Source: Paenibacillus sp. BIHB 4019
GTDB lineage: Bacteria; Bacillota; Bacilli; Paenibacillales; Paenibacillaceae
Direction: 5' to 3'
Assembly (NCBI RefSeq): GCF_002741035.1
Contig: NZ_CP016808.1
Span: 6,000,501 to 6,064,500, forward strand
DNA length: 64,000 nt
The notes beneath the pieces are model-generated. The model searched no databases. It was not told the DNA's origin and worked only from the letters and a program-made list of their open reading frames with translations. The translations under genes and the position numbers were made by a program. Shown one piece after another: positions 1 through 9,825 of the stretch; the first letter of the stretch is position 1; every line of letters starts with the position of its first letter.

Positions 1-332
1 CGCATCGCCTTAATCATTTCAAGGATATGCTCGGCGTACATCAGCTTGACGATGCTGTCCGCACTCATTAATTGCTTCGTCACGAAGGCGACCACATTTT
101 TTATAATTCGCTCATTATTGTGTACCTTTATAATGGCCAGCAGCGATGCAGCCGCATCCCAGTCTCGAATCGACAATTGCTTCGTGCAGCTGTCTATACA
201 TTCGTTATACCACTCGTTTTCTACTTCCCTATCAATTTCGAACTGCTTGTACGCTTCATAAACGCCTGCCTGGCGCATGCTCATAAAGCTGCCGAAATGC
301 AGAAGGAACAGCTCCTTCGCTCTTTCCATCAT
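1..332 (-). CDS. Unknown protein, C-terminus cut by window edge
   Basis: An open frame reads leftward from an ATG ATG pair (332 and 329) off the left edge, giving about 110 residues beginning MMERAKELFLLHFGSFMSM. An AGGAGG lies 6 nt upstream of the first ATG (339-344), which supports this strand over the plus-strand frames here. The product is helical and charged, with no signal peptide or membrane segment, and contains an alpha-repeat-like stretch (SIRDWDAAASLLAIIKVH). I do not recognise the family. Seen: start, ribosome binding site, uninterrupted frame. Not known: function and full length. Confidence 0.7.
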   Translation of the reverse strand, partial: MMERAKELFLLHFGSFMSMRQAGVYEAYKQFEIDREVENEWYNECIDSCTKQLSIRDWDAAASLLAIIKVHNNERIIKNVVAFVTKQLMSADSIVKLMYAEHILEMIKAM

Positions 333-525
333 TCATTTCCTCCTACATGTATAGAGGCGCTTGCCTTGTCCCTTCCCATTATAAATTTAATTGAACGGGA
401 TTCCAACCGACTAATCCGATTTATTCCGCTTTTATGGCCAATTATTTGAATAAAACGGTAACCTTTTGGCCTAAATTACGTCTAGTAATTATTGGAATTA
501 TTTAAACTGAAAGTGAGGATAACTT

Positions 526-2373
526 ATGAAACGACGTTTCTTGCACGTAACCAAGCTTGCTGGCCTGACGCTAGTCGCCACTGTAACCGCATTCACCGCA
601 GTGTCCGACGTTTCTGCCAGCATGTCCAGCCCTTGGACGGACGATACCGCTTCTGACAATAACAATAATACGGCGCGCTCGCAAGTTTCCGTCTCTTTTC
701 AAAATACGCCTGTCAGCCTTCCTCTTCCTCCGCGAATGATCGAAGGAACAATAATGGTTCCCGGAAAAGCCGTTCTGGAAGGATACGGCTACAAGCTCAC
801 CTGGCATGCCGCTGAGAAGCGGTTAACCGCCGAACACCCGAGCAAACTGGGGCTTGTATTTTGGGCGGATCGCAAGGAAATGGAGATGGGTGGCAAACGG
901 ATAAACGATTTGAAAACAGCCCCTTATTTGGACAAAAAAATGATCTGGCTGCCGCTGAGGCTCGTTGCAGAAGCATCTGGACTGAGCGTCACCTGGGACG
1001 CCTTCAATCGAACGGCATTTGTGAGCGATCCGCATGCCCTCCCGCAATTTAGCGTGATGACTAAGCCAAATGACGGCACGGCAGCTTCACCTATGCCGCT
1101 GCTTAAATATATGCAGGAAAATATGAATGTCGATGTGCGGCTGCAATTGGCTGATCCGGAATTTTATAAGGAAAAAACAACTGTCCTGTTCGCTGCGGGT
1201 GATCCTGCTTCTATCATGCTGCTTGAGGATCCGTACCAGTACAACGATGAGCTGCTGGAGAGCCTTGCGGTCGATTTGACGAAGCAGCTGGAAGCTTATC
1301 CGCGTTTAAAGGCGCTTGCGGGCAATAACGCCTTGGGCGGCCGAGTCATTAATGGGAAACTTTATGGCATTGCCCGCCCCGGCGATCAGCATGACGCGCC
1401 CTTCCCAGCCATTAGGCAGGATTGGCTGGATAAGCTGAATTTAGCCCAGCCCAAAACAATGGATGAACTATATGAGGTATTAAAGCAATTTACGTTTAAC
1501 GATCCGGATGGCAATGGCAAACAGGATACCATCGGATTATCGGGCTATACCTTTGCCGCCGGACTAGGTACGCTGTCTTGGGTCGAGCAAGCTTTTACTG
1601 GAAGCCCTGACCGTTTCTCCATGAAAGACGGCAAGCTGATTGACCATGCCGCTGCGCCTGAACAAGCACAGGCGCTGAAATGGCTTGCCCGCGCTTATCG
1701 CGATGGGCTGGTGGACAAAGAATTCGCCGTTAGAACCGGGGAACAGACGAAGGACGCCCTGAGTGAAAACCTCACAGGCCTTGCTGCCATGAGCGTCACT
1801 GAAGCAGCACAGCTTTCAACTGGACAAGCGGTATGGGTGCCGCTTTCCGGCGTTCAAGCCACTTCAGCAACCCCAGCGATTGCCCCATGGAAGCTGGAGG
1901 GAAATGGGATGTATATCGTTAGCACTATGACGAGAACCGATCCCGGGCTGATGCTGAACTGGCTGAATCGCGGCTATGAAATGACGGAGAAAAACGAATG
2001 GGGAGCGATTGCCGAGCTTGGTGCCGCGGACTATTCTGCCATCAATCATCTGTTCGGACAAACCGATATGCTGAAAGGCAATCAAAGCGTAGCAGCGTTG
2101 CCTGCCAATGTAAGGAGCACTTATGAAACAGCCGTTGCCGAGTGGCGTAAAACCTCTTATGCCGACACGGCGCTGCCTCAGCTTAACAGCTTCTGGAGCC
2201 AAGGCAACTATGCCGATCTAAACAATAAGCTGGCGATGTTTAAAATTAAAGTAATTATGGGTGCCGCAACGATTGAGGAATGGGAGCGTTATATTGCCGC
2301 TCTTGTCGCGAGCGAAGAATATAAGCTAATGATCGCCGATATCCATACCCATCTTGCAGCCCCAGCCAAGTGA
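526..2373 (+). CDS. Secreted solute-binding protein with copper-amine-oxidase-like N-domain
   Basis: 615 residues. Residues 1-31 form a Sec signal peptide ending VSA, with no lipobox cysteine. Residues about 55-168 resemble the copper amine oxidase N-terminal-like domain (two beta-strand/WLPLR-type repeats, no copper ligands expected), a wall or stalk module common in Paenibacillus. From about 175 the protein resembles family 1 extracellular binding proteins of the LplA/LipO type, including the calcium-loop-like DPDGNGKQDTIG at 326-337. No permease or ATPase genes adjoin it. It probably binds a sugar or oligosaccharide outside the cell, but the ligand is unknown. The start follows GTGAGGA. 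Confidence 0.8.
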   Translation: MKRRFLHVTKLAGLTLVATVTAFTAVSDVSASMSSPWTDDTASDNNNNTARSQVSVSFQNTPVSLPLPPRMIEGTIMVPGKAVLEGYGYKLTWHAAEKRLTAEHPSKLGLVFWADRKEMEMGGKRINDLKTAPYLDKKMIWLPLRLVAEASGLSVTWDAFNRTAFVSDPHALPQFSVMTKPNDGTAASPMPLLKYMQENMNVDVRLQLADPEFYKEKTTVLFAAGDPASIMLLEDPYQYNDELLESLAVDLTKQLEAYPRLKALAGNNALGGRVINGKLYGIARPGDQHDAPFPAIRQDWLDKLNLAQPKTMDELYEVLKQFTFNDPDGNGKQDTIGLSGYTFAAGLGTLSWVEQAFTGSPDRFSMKDGKLIDHAAAPEQAQALKWLARAYRDGLVDKEFAVRTGEQTKDALSENLTGLAAMSVTEAAQLSTGQAVWVPLSGVQATSATPAIAPWKLEGNGMYIVSTMTRTDPGLMLNWLNRGYEMTEKNEWGAIAELGAADYSAINHLFGQTDMLKGNQSVAALPANVRSTYETAVAEWRKTSYADTALPQLNSFWSQGNYADLNNKLAMFKIKVIMGAATIEEWERYIAALVASEEYKLMIADIHTHLAAPAK

Positions 2374-2479
2374 GCGTCTGGCTAGTCGCATTTTCACAGG
2401 CAGCTAGTCTTGCCAAGCATTAACCTATTTACACGTCTGGGCATATAGTGGAGCATCTTAGTTTGAGAGGAATATAAAG

Positions 2480-3337
2480 ATGAACGCTACTTATGCAAGC
2501 TATAATCACGATCCCTATCGCACGTATCCGATGAACGGCTGGCAAGCCCAGCCTCATCATGCCGCGATGCATATGAAAGTACAACCGACCGAACCACAGC
2601 AGCCGCTTACCTTTGTGCTTATCCACGGCTCTTGGGCGGATGCCAGTTTTTGGGACGAATCAGCTGCTGAGCTGCGCAAAATGGGCCACGCCGTGTATAC
2701 GCCAGAGTATCCCGGACACGGCAAAGATCCTAACAAAGCGGTAACCCACGGGATGTTATCGCGCTCGATTGCAGATTTCATTATCGCCCATCATTTGCAG
2801 CAAATTGTCCTAGTGGGACATAGCTTTGGCGGCTCTTTAGTTCAAAAAGTGGCGGAACTTGTTCCGGACCGCCTGAAGCGGCTCGTATTTTTCAATGCCT
2901 TCGTGCTGAATGACGGGGAAATGGTTGCAGACGAGTTGCCGCCAGCTGCCGGGGCCCTTTTTCAACAGCTGAGAGAAAGCTCCAAGGATAATACTATTAT
3001 GCTGCCGTTTCCTTTTTTTCGAGAAACCTTCGTCAATCTTGCAGGCCTCGGTTTTGCCAAACATGTGTACAGCCAAATTACACCGGAGCCCGCTGGCCCA
3101 TTATATGAAAAGCTGGATCTCAAAAAATTTTACAGTCTGACTACTCCCAGAAGCTATCTGTACTTTACGGTAGACAACGTTATGCCGCAATATAATCAAA
3201 TGTATGGCTGGCATCCTCACATGTCCAGCAGACTGGGCTTATTCCGGCTTATAAGCGGGCATGGCGATCATTTTTCTACCGCAAAAACCGAGCCGCGCAT
3301 GCTTGCGCAAAAGCTATATGAGGCGGGAAGGGACTAA
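2480..3337 (+). CDS. Alpha/beta hydrolase, methylesterase-like
   Basis: 285 residues with a single alpha/beta hydrolase domain. The oxyanion region HGSWADASFW starts near residue 49, the nucleophile elbow GHSFGG spans about 113-118 (Ser115), and the catalytic His lies in GHGDHF near 264. The closest family I recognise is the plant MES / bacterial salicylate-esterase type of small ester hydrolases. The first 35 residues (His, Pro and Met rich) are an unusual extension that is not a signal peptide. The ATG follows GAGAGGAA. It stands alone between the binding protein and a convergent operon. Substrate unknown. Confidence 0.8.
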   Translation: MNATYASYNHDPYRTYPMNGWQAQPHHAAMHMKVQPTEPQQPLTFVLIHGSWADASFWDESAAELRKMGHAVYTPEYPGHGKDPNKAVTHGMLSRSIADFIIAHHLQQIVLVGHSFGGSLVQKVAELVPDRLKRLVFFNAFVLNDGEMVADELPPAAGALFQQLRESSKDNTIMLPFPFFRETFVNLAGLGFAKHVYSQITPEPAGPLYEKLDLKKFYSLTTPRSYLYFTVDNVMPQYNQMYGWHPHMSSRLGLFRLISGHGDHFSTAKTEPRMLAQKLYEAGRD

Positions 3338-3343
3338 CCTGTA

Positions 3344-3374
3344 CAAAAAAAAGGGCAGCTCATGAGCTGCCCTT
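3344..3374 (-). terminator. Terminator ending the peptide operon
   Basis: A perfect 11-bp inverted repeat (AAGGGCAGCTC at 3351-3361 against 3364-3374) is bordered on the left by seven A's, so on the minus strand the hairpin is followed by a run of U's. It terminates the nine-gene minus-strand operon and may also slow plus-strand transcription. Confidence 0.85.
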
Positions 3375-3388
3375 CCCTCCGTACTTTA

Positions 3389-3847
3389 TTAATAATTTTC
3401 CTGCTTTAAATGAATAGAGAACAAGCGTCTCCCGCTATCATCAGCTTCCCTGTACTGAACGATCTGCCACTGCCGATGGATAAGGGCTTGCAGCTCATTT
3501 GCTGCATGCTCATCCAGCACAAAACCCCGCACTCCATCATCCGCGCTTCTGTAATCCCGCTCCGCTTGAAGGCCGAAGCGGAAACGAAGCAGCTTCTTCA
3601 AACCATTTAAATGCAAAAAACCAAATTCATAGCCGCTGCGGAAAGCTTCCTCCAAATCAATAGACAGCTCCTCTGCAAGCTGGACACGCTCTACGAATGC
3701 CATTGAAGGCTCTGCCGTTCGATCGATAATGGAGGAGAAATCCTTGCTTCGTATACAAGCCGCAATATGCGCATCCGATTCGCCGCTAGTCCGGCAGTTT
3801 TCAATGAGCAACGCAATCGGCAGCGGCAATTGCATTTTATGCTTCAT
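3389..3847 (-). CDS. Unknown 152-residue protein, last gene of peptide operon
   Basis: The ATG at 3847 overlaps the end of the S9 peptidase gene by 11 nt, a translational-coupling arrangement; a longer reading to 3880 would overlap further and is less likely. The product (MKHKMQLPLPIALLIENC...) is soluble with no signal peptide. I recognise no motif; the core SFxRGYEFGFLHLNGLKKLLRFRFGL-like region around residues 75-105 is amphipathic. As the final gene of a peptide transport/hydrolysis operon it is co-expressed with it, but nothing in its sequence shows a role there. Confidence 0.75.
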   Translation of the reverse strand: MKHKMQLPLPIALLIENCRTSGESDAHIAACIRSKDFSSIIDRTAEPSMAFVERVQLAEELSIDLEEAFRSGYEFGFLHLNGLKKLLRFRFGLQAERDYRSADDGVRGFVLDEHAANELQALIHRQWQIVQYREADDSGRRLFSIHLKQENY

Positions 3848-5873
3848 CTGGCGCGCCCCCTGTTTGAGCAGTTGCGGCAAGATGCTTATCCAGCCAAGCG
3901 TTCACTTCACGGAGTGCCTCCACGCGATAAGAGGGCTTTCCGTTTTTGAGGAAGGCGTGATTAGAGCCCGGATAGCGAATGAGCTTCGTTTGCTTGCCTA
4001 ACCGCTTAAGAGCGGTGTACCACTCGTCAGATTGTCCGACTGGACAGCGAAAATCCTGCTCGCCATGCATAATAAGCACAGGAGCCTTCACTTGGCTCAC
4101 ATAGGTCAATGGCGATTTTTCCAACAGCAAGCCCTGCTGCTCCCATGGGTTCCCGCCTACGATACCTTCTGTGTAGGAAATGCCAATATCGCTTGTCCCG
4201 TAGAAGGAGAGCCAATTTGAGATGCAGCGCTGTGACACAGCCGCTTGGAAACGGTTATTTTGGGAAATAATCCAGTTGGTCATTAGCCCGCCATAGCTTC
4301 CACCCATGACACCCAAGCGCTCAGGATCGATAAAATCAAAGCGTTCAAGCGCCACATCAACAGCGTCCATTAAATTGCGGTAGTCCCCGCCGCCGAAATC
4401 ACCTCGGCAGCTCTGCGCGAAGCGCTGGCCATAACCGAAGCTGCCGCGTGGATTTACATAGAGAACTGCGTATCCTGCGGAAGCTAGCGTTTGAAGTTCA
4501 TGGCTATAGGCTGGCGCATACATCGCATGCGGGCCGCCATGAATGACGAGCACCAGCGGCGCCTTTTCGCCTTGAGGGAGTGCTGGCGGGCGCATCATCC
4601 AGCCTTGGATACGGTCGCCATCCGTGGAATCGAACCATAACGTCTCAGGAATGCTGATGTCCAGCTCGTCCATTGCCGCCTTATTCCATGACGTCAACCG
4701 CAGTTCCTCTCCGCTCAGTCGATCCAAACGGTAAAGCTCGCCCGATCCATGAGCATCCATAGACAGCACAATAAAGTAACGGCTATCTCTGGATTCCTCT
4801 AGCTGGTAAATGTCGCGTTCCCCCGATGAGACCGGCTCCGGTGCTCCAGCTTCTCTGAACCGATATAGCTGGGCTTGTCCATGATGTGTACCTATTGCGA
4901 ATACACTCGTTCCATCCTTAGCAAACAACGGGCCGGGCATAACCGCAGCCGTGCGCATGTCGTTCAAAATATAATTGCCAACCTGAACATCTGTCTCCTG
5001 CCATGCGACAGGAGCCCCACCGCTACTTGGCACTGTATAAATGTTGCTTTGGGTGCCACTGCCATACTTGCGGTCTTCGGCGATTAGCGCAATCGTGCTG
5101 CCGTCCGGCGAATAGCTGAACTGGCTAATGCTCAGTGAATGATCCGTAATCCGGCAAAGCTCTCCGCCAACTGCACTAACTGTAAACAAATCCTGATAGG
5201 CGATTAAATCCGGGTCCAGCTCAGAATCATCTATTTTTTTGCTTAAAAAAGCAAGCTTGCTCCCATCCTCCGTCCACACGGGCTGTGATACATTGAACTT
5301 GCCTGACGTAAGCTGCGTCACTTCTCCGCTCGTTACCTCAATCCGAAACAGCTGGCTGTATCTGCCGTCCCACCAGCCTGATCCTTCCGCCTTTGGAATC
5401 GTCCGCTCGTAGCTTCGGCCGCGGCGGCTTTCCTGCTTGACGATTTCTTCCTTTGTGAGCTTTCCCTGCGCCTCTTCCTCGCTTATTCGGCTCGTAAAGG
5501 CGATTGCGCTCCCATCTGGCGACCAGACGAAAGCAGCAACGCCATGCTTTGCCGAAGTAAGCTGGGCAGCAGTACCTGCGCTCACATCTGCCAGCCACAG
5601 CTGCTTGCCGTTTTCATTCACCCGCAGAAAGCCCAGCTTCAGGCCATCCGGCGACCAGCTCGGTGCGAAATCCTTTGAACCATCCGTTAATGAAGCATCC
5701 TCTTGGCCATCTATCGTTACGACGCGGATATGCGTCTTATAATCATTTTTATCTTGATCGATTTCTTTGTACACATAAGCAACTGAAGATGTCACCGGAT
5801 GAAGGGACGGATCGCTGATCCAGCTGTAATTGTATAAATCCTCAGGCTCGATTAAGCGTTTAGGCTCAGGCAT
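3837..5873 (-). CDS. S9 family prolyl-oligopeptidase-type peptidase
   Basis: 678 residues, typical of bacterial acylaminoacyl-peptidase/dipeptidyl-peptidase proteins. The N-terminal two thirds (about 20-400) carry PD40/WD-like blades with repeated WSPDGS-type motifs forming a beta-propeller. The C-terminal alpha/beta hydrolase domain has Ser526 in GGSYGG (524-529), Asp607 in HGEQDF and His639 in SNHAF, a complete triad. No signal peptide, so cytoplasmic. It lies in the same operon as a peptide ABC importer, which fits hydrolysis of imported short peptides; that pairing is inference. Confidence 0.92.
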   Translation of the reverse strand: MPEPKRLIEPEDLYNYSWISDPSLHPVTSSVAYVYKEIDQDKNDYKTHIRVVTIDGQEDASLTDGSKDFAPSWSPDGLKLGFLRVNENGKQLWLADVSAGTAAQLTSAKHGVAAFVWSPDGSAIAFTSRISEEEAQGKLTKEEIVKQESRRGRSYERTIPKAEGSGWWDGRYSQLFRIEVTSGEVTQLTSGKFNVSQPVWTEDGSKLAFLSKKIDDSELDPDLIAYQDLFTVSAVGGELCRITDHSLSISQFSYSPDGSTIALIAEDRKYGSGTQSNIYTVPSSGGAPVAWQETDVQVGNYILNDMRTAAVMPGPLFAKDGTSVFAIGTHHGQAQLYRFREAGAPEPVSSGERDIYQLEESRDSRYFIVLSMDAHGSGELYRLDRLSGEELRLTSWNKAAMDELDISIPETLWFDSTDGDRIQGWMMRPPALPQGEKAPLVLVIHGGPHAMYAPAYSHELQTLASAGYAVLYVNPRGSFGYGQRFAQSCRGDFGGGDYRNLMDAVDVALERFDFIDPERLGVMGGSYGGLMTNWIISQNNRFQAAVSQRCISNWLSFYGTSDIGISYTEGIVGGNPWEQQGLLLEKSPLTYVSQVKAPVLIMHGEQDFRCPVGQSDEWYTALKRLGKQTKLIRYPGSNHAFLKNGKPSYRVEALREVNAWLDKHLAATAQTGGAPDEA

Positions 5874-5904
5874 ATAAGCGCCTCCTCTTGATCTTAGCTT
5901 TAGT

Positions 5905-6897
5905 CTAGTTCAGCGGAAAATGGCAGGCCGCCATGTGTCTGGAACCGGAAGGCTCCAGGGCGGGCGCTTCAATTTTGCATATAGGCTGCACATAAGGGCA
6001 GCGAGGATGAAACGCACAGCCAGTCGGCGGATTGACAGCGCTTGGCAGTTCGCCAGACAGCACAATCCGTTCCTTGCGGATCGTCGGATCAGGCACAGGA
6101 ACGGCCGACAGCAAAGCCTGCGTGTACGGATGCTTCGGCCGTGCAAACAAGTCGTCACGATCAGCAAGCTCAACAATTCTCCCTAAATACATGACCGCAA
6201 TGCGATCGCTAATATGCTTCACGGAAGGCAAGCCGTGGGCGATGAAAATATAAGTGAGCGAAAACTGCTGCTGCAGCGATTTTAGCAAATTTAAAATTTG
6301 CGCTTGAATCGATACGTCCAGCGCCGATACGGGCTCATCGCAGACGATCAGCTTCGGCTTGAGCGCGAGCGCTCTTGCAATACCGATTCGCTGGCGCTGT
6401 CCGCCGCTGAACTCATGAGGATAACGGTCCAACTGATGGGCACCAAGGCCCACCGTTTCCAGCAGCTGGACTACCTCGCTTTGCAGCTCGCGCCCTTTCG
6501 CCAGACCATGAATTTTGAGCGGCTCGCCAACGATATCTTTAACGGTCATTCTTGGATTCAGCGAGGCGTATGGATCTTGGAAAACAATTTGCAGCTCCCG
6601 CCTTACTTGCCGGATGTCCTGCTCATTCATTCCCGTAAGACGCCTTCCCTCAAACCAAATCTCGCCAGAAGACGGCTCAAGCAGCTGCGCTACCATCTCG
6701 CCCGTTGTTGATTTGCCACAGCCGGACTCGCCGACGATGCCCAGCGTTTCCCCTTGATTAATCGTGAAATTGAGGCCATCCACTGCACGGACATACTCAT
6801 TGCCTCGGGCAAACAAGCCCCGCTTCAAGGGGTAATGCTTTCGCAAATCTTTCACTTCCAGCAGGGGCGCCGCATTAAAGCCTCTCTGGTTCATCAT
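5905..6897 (-). CDS. Peptide ABC transporter ATPase, DppF/OppF type
   Basis: About 330 residues. Walker [10 protein letters not shown], signature LSGGQRQR (as [16 protein letters not shown]) and Walker B LIVCDEP are all present, followed by the C-terminal oligopeptide/dipeptide domain with a Cys-rich segment ([14 protein letters not shown]) typical of DppF/OppF. The ATG at 6897 follows AGGAGG by 4 nt (a second ATG at 6894 is equally possible) and overlaps the stop of the partner ATPase gene. It powers peptide import together with the 6894-7868 protein. Confidence 0.93.
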   Translation of the reverse strand: MMNQRGFNAAPLLEVKDLRKHYPLKRGLFARGNEYVRAVDGLNFTINQGETLGIVGESGCGKSTTGEMVAQLLEPSSGEIWFEGRRLTGMNEQDIRQVRRELQIVFQDPYASLNPRMTVKDIVGEPLKIHGLAKGRELQSEVVQLLETVGLGAHQLDRYPHEFSGGQRQRIGIARALALKPKLIVCDEPVSALDVSIQAQILNLLKSLQQQFSLTYIFIAHGLPSVKHISDRIAVMYLGRIVELADRDDLFARPKHPYTQALLSAVPVPDPTIRKERIVLSGELPSAVNPPTGCAFHPRCPYVQPICKIEAPALEPSGSRHMAACHFPLN

Positions 6898-7868
6898 GAC
6901 ACCTCCTCGCTTTTCAGGCATCTCGCATAATGACCATTGCCAACTCGCTCAAGCTCCGGTTTAATGACCATGCATTCGCTGCCTGCATAAGAGCAGCGAG
7001 GGTGGAAAGGGCAACCGCTTGGCATGTCCAGCAAATTAGGCACCATGCCGGGTATTGACGCTAGCTGCTCCCTCTGCTCATCCATTCTCGGCAATGAACC
7101 GAGCAGACCGACTGTATAGGGATGCTTCGGAGCAGCGAACAGATCAATGACCGATGCCTCTTCGACAACTTCCCCTGCATACATAACGACGACTCGATCC
7201 GCCATTTCCGCTACAATGCCTAAATCATGCGTAATTAAAATAACGCCCGTCTGCTGCTCCTTGCTGAGCTTTGAAATTAAATCTAAAATTTGCGCCTGAA
7301 TTGTCACATCCAGCGCCGTTGTCGGCTCATCAGCAATAAGCAGCTTCGGCTCACAGGCAAGCGCCATCGCTATCATAACCCGCTGCCGCATCCCTCCTGA
7401 CAGCTGATGGGGAAATTGGCGAACCAGCTTGGAAGCATTAGCTATGCCTACACGCTGCAGCATATCTATACTTTTCTGCTTGGCCTCCGCTTTGCTTGTG
7501 CCTTGATGGACGCGGAATACTTCCGCCAGCTGATTGCCAATCGTAAACACAGGATTAAGCGATGTCATCGGCTCTTGAAAAATCATCGACATTTCGTTGC
7601 CGCGAAGCTTCCGCAGCTCCTTGCGAGAGAGCTTTACCAGATCGCGCCCTTGGAATGTAATCTCCCCTCCCATTATAGTACCTGGAGATGCGATAAGACC
7701 CATAATGGAAAGCGACGTGACGCTTTTTCCACAGCCTGATTCCCCTACTATGGCAAGCGTTTCCCCCGCTTCGACGGAGAAGGAAACGCCGTTCACTGAA
7801 GGGATAACGCCCTTGTCCGTTTTAAAGCTCGTTTGCAAATGTTTAACTTCCAGCAAAGGTGTCGGCAT
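6894..7868 (-). CDS. Peptide ABC transporter ATPase, DppD/OppD type
   Basis: 324 residues with Walker A GESGCGKS, signature [16 protein letters not shown], Walker [15 protein letters not shown], and the C-terminal OppD/DppD extension ending in a Cys-containing CPFHPRC motif that in this family can carry an iron-sulfur cluster. ATG after GAGGGAG. It is the first of two ATPases, coupled by overlap to the DppF-type gene. Confidence 0.93.
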   Translation of the reverse strand: MPTPLLEVKHLQTSFKTDKGVIPSVNGVSFSVEAGETLAIVGESGCGKSVTSLSIMGLIASPGTIMGGEITFQGRDLVKLSRKELRKLRGNEMSMIFQEPMTSLNPVFTIGNQLAEVFRVHQGTSKAEAKQKSIDMLQRVGIANASKLVRQFPHQLSGGMRQRVMIAMALACEPKLLIADEPTTALDVTIQAQILDLISKLSKEQQTGVILITHDLGIVAEMADRVVVMYAGEVVEEASVIDLFAAPKHPYTVGLLGSLPRMDEQREQLASIPGMVPNLLDMPSGCPFHPRCSYAGSECMVIKPELERVGNGHYARCLKSEEVS

Positions 7869-7889
7869 ATTGCTCCCTCATTTCCCTTC

Positions 7890-8813
7890 TTATTCCTTCG
7901 ATTTCATGCGAGGGTCCAGCATATCGCGAAGCCAATCTCCGAAAAAGATAACGCCTAGAACCGTAATCGTAATGGCAAGCCCCGGAAAAGTAGCGACCCA
8001 CCAGCTTGTAGCCAAATATTGGCGACCATCGCTCAGCATCCCGCCCCAGGAAACGGCAGGCGGCTTAATGCCAAGCCCTAGAAAGCTAAGTGACGCTTCC
8101 ATAATAATCGTTGTAGCCACGCTCATCGTGGAAATAATGATAAAGGATGACAGTACATTCGGCAAAATATGGGTGAAAATAATTCGCCCATTCCGTGCGC
8201 CTAGCGCTCTTGCAGCTTTTACAAAATCCCGTTCCTTTACGCTGAGCACTTCCCCGCGGACAACCCGCGCATAGGAGACCCAGTTGGTAACGCCAATAAC
8301 GAAGATTAGCGTTCCAAGTCCCGGTCCAAGTACGGCGAGTACAACGAGCATAAACAAAATCGCCGGGATAGCGATAAAGGCATCGGCGACCCTCATAATA
8401 ATGGCATTTACCCATTTGCCATAAAAGCCTGCAAGCAAGCCCAGAAGCGCTCCGATTGCACCTGACAGCATAACGGCTCCAATGCCGACGATTAAAGATA
8501 CTTGCGAGCCATAAACAATTCGGCTCCAAATATCTCTGCCCAAATTATCCGTCCCCAGAAAATGCTCATGCGTGCCGCCCTCCAGCCACATCGGCGGAAG
8601 CAGCCGCTGCGCCGGGCTGATCTTCGCTGGCTCATGGGTGGCAAACAACGGCGCGCCAATGGCAATGATGCACACGGCGAGTACGATCAGAATGCCGAGC
8701 GTACCGGTCTTGCTTTTCAAAAGCGACTTTATGCCTTGCCGCCACCGGCTTTCCGTTTCCTCGGGCCGCTTGCCCCGCAAGCCATCCGCTTGCGTTTTGG
8801 ATAATAACGACAT
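7890..8813 (-). CDS. Peptide ABC transporter permease, DppC/OppC type
   Basis: 307 residues with about six membrane segments and the inner-membrane EAA-type coupling motif (VRGEVLSVKERDFVKAARALGA). The soluble N-terminus and the LLPPMWLEGGTHEHFLGTDNLGRDIWSR segment are typical of DppC/NikC permeases. The ATG at 8813 follows GAGGTGAGG; a GTG nine bases earlier is a poorer start. It lies 17 nt after the DppB-type gene. Confidence 0.92.
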   Translation of the reverse strand: MSLLSKTQADGLRGKRPEETESRWRQGIKSLLKSKTGTLGILIVLAVCIIAIGAPLFATHEPAKISPAQRLLPPMWLEGGTHEHFLGTDNLGRDIWSRIVYGSQVSLIVGIGAVMLSGAIGALLGLLAGFYGKWVNAIIMRVADAFIAIPAILFMLVVLAVLGPGLGTLIFVIGVTNWVSYARVVRGEVLSVKERDFVKAARALGARNGRIIFTHILPNVLSSFIIISTMSVATTIIMEASLSFLGLGIKPPAVSWGGMLSDGRQYLATSWWVATFPGLAITITVLGVIFFGDWLRDMLDPRMKSKE

Positions 8814-8830
8814 CTGCCTCACCTCTGGCT

Positions 8831-9748
8831 TTAACTGTATTTAATGCGTGGGTCCAGATACCGGTATACAATATCCGTTAATAAATTTACAACCAATACG
8901 ATGATGGCAATGACGAATACGGCAGCCTGTACAATCGACATATCATGCGTATTGACGGCCGACACGAGCAGTTGTCCAAGCCCCGGCCATGAGAACACGG
9001 TCTCGGTTACGAGCGTCCCGCCGATCAGGCTTGTAAATTGCAGGCCCATGATCGTAACGACGGGAATAAGTCCATTGCGCAGCGCATGCTTGAAAATAAC
9101 GATCGTCTCCAGCAGTCCCTTGCTTCTCGCCGTACGAATGTACTCCTGGTTTAAAATCTCCAGCATGCTTGCTCGAATGAGCCTCGTCATTTGCGCCGCA
9201 ATTCCGGCTCCAAGCGTGATGGCCGGAAGGACAAGATGCTCCGGCCCGCCCTTGCCGGAAACGGGGAAAATGCCCAATATGACCGAAAACAATAAAATCA
9301 GCATAATGCCTGTCCAGAAATTCGGCATCCCTTTGCCAAGCGCAGACAAGCCTGAAATGAATAGATCCAAATAAGTGTTGCGCTTCAGCGCCGAAATAAT
9401 GCCCAGTGGAATCGCAATCAGCGTTGCAATCAGCATTCCCGCTCCAGCAAGCTGGAAACTTGCAGGCAGCCTTTCCAGCACAAGCGGCAAAGCTGATTGT
9501 CCGTAATGGAAGGAATGTCCGAAATCTCCCTGGATCGCATTAAAGAGAAATAGGCCGAATTGAACATATAGAGGGCGGTCCAGCCCCAGCGCCTCAGACA
9601 GAACGGCCCGATCCTCCGCTGTTGCCGTTTCCGGCAGCATCAGATTGACCGGGTCACCCGTCACATGCACAAGCACAAAAACGATGGCGGATATGAGAAA
9701 TAGAACCGGCACCATTTGCAGCAAAGATTTGATCAAGTATTTGCCCAC
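8831..9748 (-). CDS. Peptide ABC transporter permease, DppB/OppB type
   Basis: 305 residues with about six transmembrane helices, the DppB N-terminus (KSLLQMVPVLFLISAIVFVLVHVTGDP) and the coupling motif around EYIRTARSKGL. A GTG start at 9748 lies 7 nt after GAGAGGGG. It forms the membrane pore with the DppC-type partner. Confidence 0.92.
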   Translation of the reverse strand: MGKYLIKSLLQMVPVLFLISAIVFVLVHVTGDPVNLMLPETATAEDRAVLSEALGLDRPLYVQFGLFLFNAIQGDFGHSFHYGQSALPLVLERLPASFQLAGAGMLIATLIAIPLGIISALKRNTYLDLFISGLSALGKGMPNFWTGIMLILLFSVILGIFPVSGKGGPEHLVLPAITLGAGIAAQMTRLIRASMLEILNQEYIRTARSKGLLETIVIFKHALRNGLIPVVTIMGLQFTSLIGGTLVTETVFSWPGLGQLLVSAVNTHDMSIVQAAVFVIAIIVLVVNLLTDIVYRYLDPRIKYS

Positions 9749-9782
9749 TGAACGGCCCCTCTCCCTGTAATAGATTAAAGCA

Positions 9783-9815
9783 AAAGGAAGGGAATAGAAC
9801 GCTATTCCCCCCTTT
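9783..9815 (-). terminator. Intra-operon hairpin after binding-protein gene
   Basis: An 8-bp perfect stem (GGGAATAG at 9790-9797 with 9802-9809, loop of 4) extends imperfectly through flanking AAAGG/CCTTT. It sits in the 77-nt gap between the binding protein and the permease genes. On the minus strand it is followed by a modest U-rich tract. This looks like a partial terminator or an mRNA-stabilising hairpin that would keep binding-protein levels above permease levels. Confidence 0.55.
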
Positions 9816-9825
9816 ATAGTTGCTG

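Noticed and set aside
72..449. Plus-strand frame of 125 residues at the left edge
   Set aside because: It is antisense to the 1-332 minus frame, which has AGGAGG at ideal distance and protein-like composition; the plus frame has no ribosome binding site.
7597..8274. 225-residue plus frame across the DppD/DppC genes
   Set aside because: It spans two assigned genes on the other strand and their gap; no ribosome binding site or recognisable domain.
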